DNA from: Streptomyces melanogenes
GTDB lineage: Bacteria; Actinomycetota; Actinomycetes; Streptomycetales; Streptomycetaceae
Direction: 5' to 3'
Assembly: GCF_014649795.1 (NCBI RefSeq)
Contig: NZ_BMTS01000015.1
Coordinates: 62,001 to 126,000 of the forward strand
Length of the DNA stretch: 64,000 bases
Shown here: in pieces, positions 36,683-45,300 of the stretch
How the letters are laid out: every line of letters starts with the position of its first letter
Position numbering within the stretch: position 1 is the stretch's first letter
Position numbers and translations under genes: made by a program
Notes under the pieces: generated by a model
Seen by the model: the letters and a program-made list of their open reading frames with translations, nothing else
The model's database searches: none
What the model was told of the DNA's origin: nothing

Positions 36683-38224
36683 ATGGCGGAGACGAAGCGC
36701 GAGATCGAGCGGAAGTACGAAGCCACCGGCGACGACGTCCGGCTGCCCGACCTCACCAAGGTCACGGGCGTCGCCGGAGTCGTCGACAAGGGCGTGGCGG
36801 AGCTGGACGCGGTCTACTACGACACCCAGGACCTGCGCCTGGCCGCGGACTCCCTCACCCTGCGCCGCAGAACGGGCGGCGACGACGCGGGCTGGCACCT
36901 GAAGTTCCCCGTCGCCACCGGCATCCGCGACGAGATCCGCGCCCCCCTGTCCCCGGACGTCCCCCGCACCCTGGCCGCCCTCCTGCGCTCCCGCGTCCGC
37001 GACACGCGACTGACCCCCGTCGTACGGCTGCTCTCCTCCCGCCACGTACGCCATCTGCTCGACGGGGACGGGACGCTGCTCGCCGAGGTGAGCGTCGACG
37101 CGGTGCGGGCCGAGCGACTCGGCCCGGGTGTGCCGGGCGCCACGGCCGCCTGGACCGAGGTCGAGGTGGAGCTCGCCGACGACGTGGACCCCGACCTGCT
37201 CGACCGCGTCGAGAAGCGCCTGCGCAAGGCGGGCCTGCGCCCGTCCCACAGTGCGTCCAAGCTGGCCCGGGCGCTGGCGGAGACGGCCCCGGAGGCGCCG
37301 GACGTACCGGTCGTCGAGAAGTCCCCGGCGACGGGAAAGGCCACCGCCGGCGACCACGTCCTCGGCTATCTCCGCGCCCAGCGCGACGCCCTGGTCGACC
37401 TCGACCCCGCCGTCCGGCGCGACCTGCCCGACTCCGTCCACCAGATGCGCGTCGCCACACGCCGTATGCGCAGCGCCTTCAAGTCGTACGGGAAGGTCCT
37501 CGACCGGACCGTCACCGACCCCGTCGGCGAGGAGCTCAAGTGGCTCGCGGCCGAGCTCGGCGTCGACCGCGACCAGGAAGTCCTCACCGACCGCCTCCAG
37601 AGCCGCATCGCCGCCCTGCCCCGCCCGCTCCTGCTCGGGCCGGTCCGGGGACGGCTGCGCATCTGGAGCGTGGCCCGCCGCTCCGGCTCGCGGCGCAAGA
37701 CCCTCGCCGTCCTGGACAGCAAGCGCTACCTCGCGCTGCTCGACACCCTGGACGCGCTGCTCGACGGGCCGCCGCTGCGCCCTGCGGCCCGGCGGCCGGT
37801 CGCCCAGGTGGTGCCCAAGGCGGTGCTCAAGGACTACGACCGGCTGGCGGGCCGGATAGCGCACGCCCTGGAGCTCGGTCCCGGCGGGCCGCGCGACCTG
37901 GCCATGCACGACGCCCGCAAGGCGGCCAAGCGCGCCCGGTACGCCGCCGAGGCCGCCAAGCCCGCGCTCGGCGCCCCCGCGAAGAAGTTCGCCCAGCGGA
38001 TGAAGGCGGTGCAGACGGTCCTGGGCGACCACCAGGACAGCGTGGTGGCCCGCGAGGCCCTGCGCGGTCTGGCGATCCAGGCCCACCTGGCCGGCGAGTC
38101 GTCGTTCACCTGGGGACTTCTCTACGGCCAGGAGGTGGCGACGGCCGCCGACCGCGAGCGCGAGCTGTCGGAAGTCTGGCGCAGGGCGTCCCGGCCGGAG
38201 CTGCGGGAGCGGCTGCTGGCCTGA
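36683..38224 (+). CDS. CYTH and CHAD domain protein (polyphosphate-related)
   Basis: 513 residues. CYTH (triphosphate tunnel) domain at about 1-200 with the ExExK signature in TKREIERKYEA at 4-14 and many Arg/Lys/Glu lining residues (LTLRRRTGG, WHLKFP, EVEVEL). The CHAD domain at about 225-510 has HQMRVATRRMRSAFK near 256 and AMHDARKAAKRARYAAE near 413, the His/Lys/Arg-rich helices that bind polyphosphate. Triphosphatase and polyphosphate-granule targeting is the family expectation. Substrate unproven. Monocistronic by position. Confidence 0.93.
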   Translation: MAETKREIERKYEATGDDVRLPDLTKVTGVAGVVDKGVAELDAVYYDTQDLRLAADSLTLRRRTGGDDAGWHLKFPVATGIRDEIRAPLSPDVPRTLAALLRSRVRDTRLTPVVRLLSSRHVRHLLDGDGTLLAEVSVDAVRAERLGPGVPGATAAWTEVEVELADDVDPDLLDRVEKRLRKAGLRPSHSASKLARALAETAPEAPDVPVVEKSPATGKATAGDHVLGYLRAQRDALVDLDPAVRRDLPDSVHQMRVATRRMRSAFKSYGKVLDRTVTDPVGEELKWLAAELGVDRDQEVLTDRLQSRIAALPRPLLLGPVRGRLRIWSVARRSGSRRKTLAVLDSKRYLALLDTLDALLDGPPLRPAARRPVAQVVPKAVLKDYDRLAGRIAHALELGPGGPRDLAMHDARKAAKRARYAAEAAKPALGAPAKKFAQRMKAVQTVLGDHQDSVVAREALRGLAIQAHLAGESSFTWGLLYGQEVATAADRERELSEVWRRASRPELRERLLA

Positions 38225-38312
38225 GCCGAGGGGATCTCGGCGGGCGGGGGGCACCTCCGGAGCGGGTTACGCTAGAGAGTCGCCCCCTGCCAGCTCACGA
38301 AAGTTCGTCGAG

Positions 38313-40241
38313 ATGACTGCCGCCGAGTCCGTCTTCCCACAGCTCGAAGCCCTGCTCCCGCATGTGCAGAAGCCGATCCAGTACGTCGGCGGTGAGCTGA
38401 ACTCCACGGTCAAGCCGTGGGAAAGCTGCGATGTCCGCTGGGCGCTCATGTACCCGGACGCCTACGAGGTCGGGCTGCCCAACCAGGGCGTCATGATCCT
38501 CTACGAGGTGCTGAACGAGCGCGAGGGCGTCCTCGCCGAGCGCACGTACAGCGTGTGGCCGGACATGGAAGAGCTGATGCGCGAGCACCACGTGCCCCAG
38601 TTCACCGTGGACAGCCACCGCCCCGTCGGCGCGTTCGACGTCTTCGGCCTCAGCTTCTCCACCGAGCTGGGCTACACCAACATGCTCACGGCCCTGGACC
38701 TCGCGGGCATCCCGCTGGAGTCCAAGAACCGCGGCATCGACGACCCGATCGTCCTCGCGGGCGGCCACGCGGCCTTCAACCCCGAGCCGATCGCGGAGTT
38801 CATCGACTGCGCGGTCATCGGCGACGGCGAGCAGGCCGTGCTCGACATGACCGAGATCATCCGCGCGTGGAAGGCCGAGGGCCGTCCCGGCGGGCGCGAG
38901 GAAGTCCTCTTCCGCCTCGCCAAGACCGGCAACGTCTACGTGCCGGGCTTCTACGACGTCGAGTACCTGCCCGACGGCCGCATCGGCCGCGTCGTCCCGA
39001 ACAAGTCGGGCGTGCCGTGGCGGGTCAGCAAGCACACCGTCATGGACCTCGACGAGTGGCCCTACCCCAAGCAGCCGCTCGTGCCGCTCGCGGAGACCGT
39101 CCACGAGCGCATGTCCGTCGAGATCTTCCGCGGCTGCACCCGCGGCTGCCGTTTCTGCCAGGCCGGCATGATCACGCGCCCCGTGCGGGAGCGAAGCATC
39201 ACCGGCATCGGCGAGATGGTGGAGAAGGGCCTGAAGGCGACCGGCTTCGAGGAGGTCGGCCTGCTGTCGCTCTCCTCGGCCGACCACACCGAGATCGGTG
39301 AGATCGCCAAGGGCCTCGCGGACCGGTACACGGAGGACAAGATCGGTCTGTCCCTCCCCTCCACCCGCGTGGACGCCTTCAACGTCGACCTCGCCAACGA
39401 GCTGACCAGGAACGGCCGTCGCTCCGGTCTGACCTTCGCCCCCGAGGGCGGCAGCGAGCGCATGCGCAAGGTCATCAACAAGATGGTGTCGGAGGAAGAC
39501 CTCATCCGGACCGTCGCCACCGCGTACGGCAACGGCTGGCGCCAGGTGAAGCTGTACTTCATGTGCGGCCTGCCCACCGAGACCGACGAGGACGTCCTCC
39601 AGATCGGCGACATGGCGGTCAACGTGATCGCCAAGGGCCGCGAGGTGTCGGGCCAGAACGACATCCGCTGCACGGTGTCGATCGGCGGCTTCGTCCCCAA
39701 GCCCCACACCCCGTTCCAGTGGGCGCCGCAGCTCTCCGCCGAGCAGACGGACGCGCGCCTGGAGAAGCTCCGCGACAAGATCCGCGGCGACAAGAAGTAC
39801 GGCCGCTCGATCGGCTTCCGCTACCACGACGGCAAGCCCGGCATCGTCGAGGGCCTGCTCTCGCGCGGCGACCGCCGCGTGGGCGCGGTCATCCGCGCCG
39901 TCTACGAGGACGGCGGCCGCTTCGACGGCTGGCGCGAGCACTTCTCGTACGACCGCTGGATGGCCTGCGCCGAGAAGACGCTCCCGTCGTACGGCGTGGA
40001 CGTCGACTGGTACACCACGCGTGAGCGTACGTACGAGGAGGTCCTGCCCTGGGACCACCTGGACTCCGGTCTCGACAAGGACTGGCTCTGGGAGGACTGG
40101 CAGGACGCGCTGGACGAGACCGAGGTCGAGGACTGCCGCTGGACGCCGTGCTTCGACTGTGGGGTGTGCCCGCAGATGGACACGCACATCCAGATCGGCC
40201 CCACGGGCAAGAAGCTGCTCCCCCTGACGGTCGTGAAGTAA
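38313..40241 (+). CDS. B12-binding-like radical SAM protein (TIGR03960 type)
   Basis: 642 residues. The N-terminal part (about 25-240) resembles a B12-binding fold. The radical SAM domain has FRGCTRGCRFCQAG (CxxxCxxC, near 271-280), then LLSLSSADHTEIGE and SLPSTRVDAF. The C-terminus ends CFDCGVCP, possibly binding another cluster. It belongs to the TIGR03960 family, whose genes accompany a DUF2344 protein (here at 41282) and lie beside RNase E/G and L21/L27 genes. The reaction is unknown. A TACGCT near 38267 may be its -10 element. A perfect terminator follows. Confidence 0.9.
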   Translation: MTAAESVFPQLEALLPHVQKPIQYVGGELNSTVKPWESCDVRWALMYPDAYEVGLPNQGVMILYEVLNEREGVLAERTYSVWPDMEELMREHHVPQFTVDSHRPVGAFDVFGLSFSTELGYTNMLTALDLAGIPLESKNRGIDDPIVLAGGHAAFNPEPIAEFIDCAVIGDGEQAVLDMTEIIRAWKAEGRPGGREEVLFRLAKTGNVYVPGFYDVEYLPDGRIGRVVPNKSGVPWRVSKHTVMDLDEWPYPKQPLVPLAETVHERMSVEIFRGCTRGCRFCQAGMITRPVRERSITGIGEMVEKGLKATGFEEVGLLSLSSADHTEIGEIAKGLADRYTEDKIGLSLPSTRVDAFNVDLANELTRNGRRSGLTFAPEGGSERMRKVINKMVSEEDLIRTVATAYGNGWRQVKLYFMCGLPTETDEDVLQIGDMAVNVIAKGREVSGQNDIRCTVSIGGFVPKPHTPFQWAPQLSAEQTDARLEKLRDKIRGDKKYGRSIGFRYHDGKPGIVEGLLSRGDRRVGAVIRAVYEDGGRFDGWREHFSYDRWMACAEKTLPSYGVDVDWYTTRERTYEEVLPWDHLDSGLDKDWLWEDWQDALDETEVEDCRWTPCFDCGVCPQMDTHIQIGPTGKKLLPLTVVK

Positions 40242-40268
40242 CCGCTCGATCACCGATTGATCACGGCA

Positions 40269-40298
40269 GGCCCCGCATCGCAACGATGCGGGGCCTTT
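40269..40298 (+). terminator. Terminator after the radical SAM gene
   Basis: GGCCCCGCATCG and CGATGCGGGGCC form a perfect stem around CAA, followed by TTTGC. The next gene starts only 20 bases beyond it. Confidence 0.88.
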
Positions 40299-40315
40299 GC
40301 CGCGTCTTGGCGTAC

Positions 40316-41236
40316 ATGGAACTCCAGCAGCCCCCGCCGAGGCAGCCCGAAGGCTGCCTCACCGCCGCGATCCGGATCCCGGTACGGATCGTGGTCCTGG
40401 TGCTGGTCGTCCCGATCCGCCTGATCTGGGACGCACTGGCGGCGACGGCCCGAGCGATCCACCGCGCGGTGCTGCGCCCGGTGGGGCGGGCGTTGAAGTG
40501 GCTGGGCCACACGCTGATCGTCGTCCCCCTCACTTTTCTGGGCCACTGCCTGGCCTGGCTGATCCGCACGCTGGTGGTCGTGCCGCTGACATGGCTGTGG
40601 CAGTGGGTGGTGATGCCGGTGTGGCGGTACGCGGTGGTCGTCCCGGTGCTGTGGCTGTACCGGCACCTGTTCACTCCGCTGGGCCACGCCATCGCATGGG
40701 TGGCCCGGGGGGTCGGTGCGGTCGCCTCCGTGATCGGAACCGCCCTCGTTCGAGTGGGTTTGATCTTGTTTGTGGTACCTCTCGGGTGGTTCTACCGCCG
40801 CGTGCTGACGCCCGTCGGGCACGTCGTCGCGGTCGTCGCGCGCGAGGTCGCCGCCGCGTTCGGGCACGCCTGGCGGATCGCCGGGCAGATTTCGCGGGCC
40901 GTCGGGCGTGGGCTGAAGTGGCTCGGGTGGCAGCTGGTGGGGCGGCCGGTGCGGTGGGTGTGGCGGACGGTGTGTGCGCCCGTCCTGCACTGGGTGCGGG
41001 ATGCCGTGTGGGCCCCGGTGAAACGGGCCGCCGTCGAGGCCGGACGCACCGCGCGCGAGGCCCTCGCCTCGGTCCGCGAGACGGTACGGCAGGCCCGCGC
41101 CGATGCCTGGCGGGCCCTCGTGGGCGGCCCGCCCCGGGAACCGACACCGCATCCGGCGCGTACTCTGGGTAGTACAACTACTGCCTCCGGCGCGGTGCCC
41201 GCCCCCGAGATCTCCCTTCGTAAGACGGAGGGATGA
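40316..41236 (+). CDS. Repetitive Trp/Val/Pro-rich membrane protein, unknown
   Basis: 306 residues. Residues 18-235 are a chain of hydrophobic or amphipathic segments built on a recurring pattern such as VLRPVGRALKWLGH, LFTPLGHAIAWVAR and VLTPVGHVVAVVAR, interleaved with VVPLTWLW, VVPVLWLYRH and VVPLGWFYRR. Many Trp and Arg sit at segment ends. No recognised domain. The ATG at 40316 lies 20 bases after a terminator, so it needs its own promoter, which I cannot see. It separates the two partner radical-SAM-family genes. GTT/TTG codons are commoner here than in neighbours. Confidence 0.65.
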   Translation: MELQQPPPRQPEGCLTAAIRIPVRIVVLVLVVPIRLIWDALAATARAIHRAVLRPVGRALKWLGHTLIVVPLTFLGHCLAWLIRTLVVVPLTWLWQWVVMPVWRYAVVVPVLWLYRHLFTPLGHAIAWVARGVGAVASVIGTALVRVGLILFVVPLGWFYRRVLTPVGHVVAVVAREVAAAFGHAWRIAGQISRAVGRGLKWLGWQLVGRPVRWVWRTVCAPVLHWVRDAVWAPVKRAAVEAGRTAREALASVRETVRQARADAWRALVGGPPREPTPHPARTLGSTTTASGAVPAPEISLRKTEG

Positions 41237-41281
41237 GCCGGGCGGCGCGCGGGCCGCGACCGGAGGGCCCCCACAGGACAG

Positions 41282-42148
41282 GTGGGCGGCGCCCACCGCG
41301 CCCGCCCCGCACGAGGAGAAGAACCACTGGGCAAGCGACAGCCCGAAGGCCCGCCGCCCGCACCTGCGGTGCAGCGCATCCGACTGCGCTACACCAAGCG
41401 CGGCCGCCTCCGGTTCACCAGCCACCGCGACTTCCAGCGCGCCTTCGAGCGCGCGCTGCGCCGCGCCGAGGTGCCCATGGCGTACTCGGCCGGCTTCACC
41501 CCGCACCCCAAGGTCTCGTACGCGAACGCCGCCCCCACCGGCACCGGCTCCGAAGCCGAGTACCTGGAGATCGCGCTCACCGAGCACCGCGACCCGGCGA
41601 CGCTGCTCACGCTGCTCGACGAGTCGCTGCCCACCGGGCTCGACATCACCGACGCCGTGGAGGCCCGCACCTCGGGCCTCGCCGACCGGCTGACCGCCTC
41701 CATCTGGGAGATGCGCCTGGAGGGCGTGGCCGTCGGGGACGCCGAGAAGGCCGTCGAGGCCTTCCTCGCCGCCGAGACCGTAGAGGTCCAGCGCCGGACC
41801 AAGAACGGCATGCGCACCTTCGACACGCGCGGCGCGGTCGCCGGGCTCGAAGCGCTTCCTCCACAGGCTGATAGGCCGGTGGACAAGCCCTGTGCGATAC
41901 TGCGCCTGGTGGTACGGCACCTGACACCTGCCGTGCGACCCGACGACGTCCTGTCCGGTCTCCGAGCTTTGGCCGACCTGGCGCCGCCGGTCCCCGCAGC
42001 GGTGACCAGGCTGGCGCAGGGGCTCTTCGACGAGGAGTCCGGCACGGTGACCGACCCGCTCGCGCCCGACCGCGAGGCAGCCCCGGCCGCTCCACCCAAG
42101 GCCGCCGGGACCGCTTCTGCGACGGCGCCGGAAGGTCCCGCCGCGTAA
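41282..42148 (+). CDS. DUF2344 / TIGR03936 radical-SAM-associated protein
   Basis: 288 residues if the GTG at 41282 is used. The conserved domain begins IRLRYTKRGRLRFTSHRDFQRAFERALRRAEVPMAYSAGF, then PHPKVSYANAAPTGTGSEAEYLEI, typical of DUF2344 proteins that accompany or are fused to TIGR03960 radical SAM enzymes. The best ribosome-binding site (GGAG at 41315-41318) instead points to a CTG codon at 41327 giving LGKRQPEGPPPAPAVQR; GTG 41369 is a third option. The start is therefore uncertain by up to 29 residues. Function unknown; linked by context to RNA metabolism. Confidence 0.85.
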   Translation: MGGAHRARPARGEEPLGKRQPEGPPPAPAVQRIRLRYTKRGRLRFTSHRDFQRAFERALRRAEVPMAYSAGFTPHPKVSYANAAPTGTGSEAEYLEIALTEHRDPATLLTLLDESLPTGLDITDAVEARTSGLADRLTASIWEMRLEGVAVGDAEKAVEAFLAAETVEVQRRTKNGMRTFDTRGAVAGLEALPPQADRPVDKPCAILRLVVRHLTPAVRPDDVLSGLRALADLAPPVPAAVTRLAQGLFDEESGTVTDPLAPDREAAPAAPPKAAGTASATAPEGPAA

Positions 42149-42228
42149 GGGCAGTCGTTGTAGCGCAGCCCTGGTACTCGGGAGCCACCTGGGTCGGGCA
42201 GCGCACTGACCAGGAGACTTTCGCCAGG

Positions 42229-42249
42229 CCGTCCGTACATCGCGGACGG
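42229..42249 (+). promoter_or_regulatory. Hairpin in the leader before rne
   Basis: CCGTCCG and CGGACGG flank TACATCG in the 236-base gap before the RNase E gene. RNase E of E. coli autoregulates through leader hairpins, so this could be part of a regulatory leader. That is analogy, not evidence. Confidence 0.3.
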
Positions 42250-42384
42250 AACCGGCGAGCCGGACATATCAGCTCCCGTGCGGCGCCCGCGCCCCGGACG
42301 ACGGCACCCGCGCACATCACGCGGACGTGCCGCCGGACCGGAACAAGGCGCGGCGCCCGGGAGCGTGACGGGAGCTACGCCCGC

Positions 42385-45300
42385 ATGCTTGAGAACGAGA
42401 AGAACGAACCCGGTGTGACCGGGGACGACAACAACAGCCCCAGCGACACGCTGCCGCCGCGCCGCCGGCGCCGCGCCGCGTCGCGGCCCGCCGGTCCGCC
42501 GGGAGCCGCCGGCGCCGACGCGCCCGAGACCGCCGTCGCGGCCACCGAGGCCCCGGCCGAGACCCCCGCTGCCGCCGAGGAGGCCGCTCCGGCGCGTCCG
42601 CGTCGCCGCGCCACCCGCAAGGCGACCGCACCGGCGGGTGGGCCCGCCGCTGCTCCCGCCGCCGAGGAGACTCCGGCCGCCGCCGAGGCTCCGGCCGAGA
42701 CGCCCGCTGCCGCCGAGGAGGCCGCTCCGGCGCGCCCCCGCCGCCGCGCCACCCGCAAGGTGACCGCGCCCGCCGGTGCGCCCAAGGCCGCCGACGAGGC
42801 GCCCGAGGCCGTCGAGGTCGTCGAGACCCCGGCCGCTGTCGAGCCCGAGGCCGTCGAGGAGCCCGCCGCTCCGGCGCGCACCCGTCGCCGTGCCACCCGT
42901 AAGGCCACTGCTCCTGCCGGTGCGCCCAAGGCCGCCGAGGAGACCGAGGCCGTCGTGGCCGCCGAGCCCGTCGTGGCCGAGGAGCCCGCCGAGCCCGAGG
43001 CCGTCGAGGAGCCCGCCGCTCCGGCGCGCACCCGTCGCCGTGCCACCCGCAAGGCCACCGCGCCCGCCGGTGCCCCGGCCGTCGAGGAGGCCCCGGCCGC
43101 CATCGGCGCGCCGCCGGCCGTCGCCGCCGAGGACCCGGTCGCCTCCCCGGCCGAGGAGGCCGCTGTCGTGGCCGCCGCCGAGGAGCCCGCCGCTCCGGCG
43201 CGTACCCGCCGCCGTGCGACCCGTAAGGCCACCGCTCCCGCTGGTGCGCCCAAGGCCGCTGAAGAGGCTGAGGCCGAGCCGGTCGCTGCCGTGGTCGTCG
43301 AGCCCGTCGTGGCCGAAGAGCCCGCCGTCGAGGACGAGGCGCCCCGTGGGCGGACCCGTCGTCGCGCCACCCGTAAGGCCACCGCGCCGCAGTTCACCCC
43401 GGCCGCCGCCGAGGAGCCCGTGAAGGAGCCCGAGGCCGAGGCGAAGACGGAGGCCGAGCCGAAGGAGACCGGACGCTCGCGCCGCCGCGCCACCCGCCCC
43501 GCCGTCGCCGTCTTCCAGGCGCCGGTCTTCCACGAGCCGATGTTCCAGACCCCGGAGACCGCCGCCGCGGCCGCCGCCCAGGCAGCCGCCGAGGTGACGG
43601 ACGAGGAGGAGCCGGAGGAGACCGAGGTCCAGGCCGAGGCCGTCGTCGAGCAGGCCGAGCCGCAGGGCGCCTCGCGCCGTCGCCGCCGCCGTCGCGGCGA
43701 GAGCGCCGAGACCGCGCCCGAGCCGCAGGCCCCCGTCGCCGAGGAGGCCGAAGAGGCCGAGTCCGCCGAGGAGGAGCCGGAGGGCGCCGAGGCCGAGGAG
43801 CACGAGGACGACCGTCCCTCGCGCCGTCGCCGCCGCGGTGGCCGCCGCCGTCGCCGGGGCGAGTCCGCCGAGTCCGAGGAGTCGGAGTCGGAGGAGGGCG
43901 CCGAGGGCGAGGCCGAGGCGTTCGAGGACGAGGACGAGGAGTCCGACGACACCCCGTCCGCCGCCGGCACCAGCAGCAGCCGTCGCCGTCGTCGGCGCCG
44001 TCGTCGCAGCGGTGACGGGGGCGACCACGAGACGGGTCAGGACGACCCGGAGCGCACGGTCGTCAAGGTCCGCGAGCCGCGTCCGGCGCGCGAGAAGGCC
44101 GAGCCGTCCGACGAGGTGCAGTCCATTAAGGGCTCGACCCGTCTGGAGGCGAAGAAGCAGCGCCGCCGCGAGGGCCGCGAGCAGGGCCGCCGCCGGGTGC
44201 CGATCATCACCGAGGCGGAGTTCCTGGCGCGCCGCGAGGCCGTCGAGCGCGTGATGGTCGTCCGCCAGAGCGGCGAGCGCACCCAGATCGGCGTCCTGGA
44301 AGACAACGTGCTGGTCGAGCACTACGTCAACAAGGAGCAGGCCACCTCGTACGTCGGCAACGTCTACCTGGGCAAGGTCCAGAACGTGCTGCCGTCGATG
44401 GAGGCCGCCTTCGTCGACATCGGCAAGGGCCGCAACGCCGTCCTGTACGCCGGTGAGGTCAACTTCGAGGCGCTCGGCATGGCCAACGGGCCGCGCCGCA
44501 TCGAGGCCGCGCTCAAGTCGGGCCAGTCGGTCCTCGTCCAGGTGACGAAGGACCCGATCGGCCACAAGGGCGCGCGTCTGACCAGCCAGGTCTCGCTGCC
44601 GGGCCGCTACCTCGTGTACGTGCCCGAGGGCTCGATGACCGGCATCAGCCGCAAGCTCCCGGACACCGAGCGGGCCCGGCTGAAGACCATCCTCAAGAAG
44701 ATCGTCCCCGAGGACGCGGGCGTCATCGTGCGCACCGCCGCCGAGGGCGCGAGCGAGGACGAGCTGCGCCGTGACGTCGAGCGCCTGCAGGCCCAGTGGG
44801 AGGAGATCTCCAAGAAGGCCAAGCAGATCTCGACGAGCTCGCCGAGCCTGCTGTACGGCGAGCCGGACATGACCGTCCGCGTCGTGCGCGACATCTTCAA
44901 CGAGGACTTCACCAAGGTCATCGTCAGCGGCGACGAGGCCTGGGACACCATCCACGGCTACGTCTCGCACGTGGCGCCCGACCTGGTGGACCGCCTCTCC
45001 CGGTGGACCTCCGAGGTCGACGTCTTCGCGACGTACCGGATCGACGAGCAGCTGATGAAGGCGCTGGACCGCAAGGTCTGGCTGCCGTCCGGCGGCTCGC
45101 TGGTGATCGACAAGACCGAGGCGATGATCGTCGTCGACGTCAACACCGGCAAGTTCACCGGCCAGGGCGGCAACCTCGAAGAGACCGTGACGAGGAACAA
45201 CCTCGAAGCGGCCGAGGAGATCGTGCGCCAGCTGCGGCTGCGCGACCTGGGCGGCATCGTCGTCATCGACTTCATCGACATGGTCCTGGAGTCCAACCGG

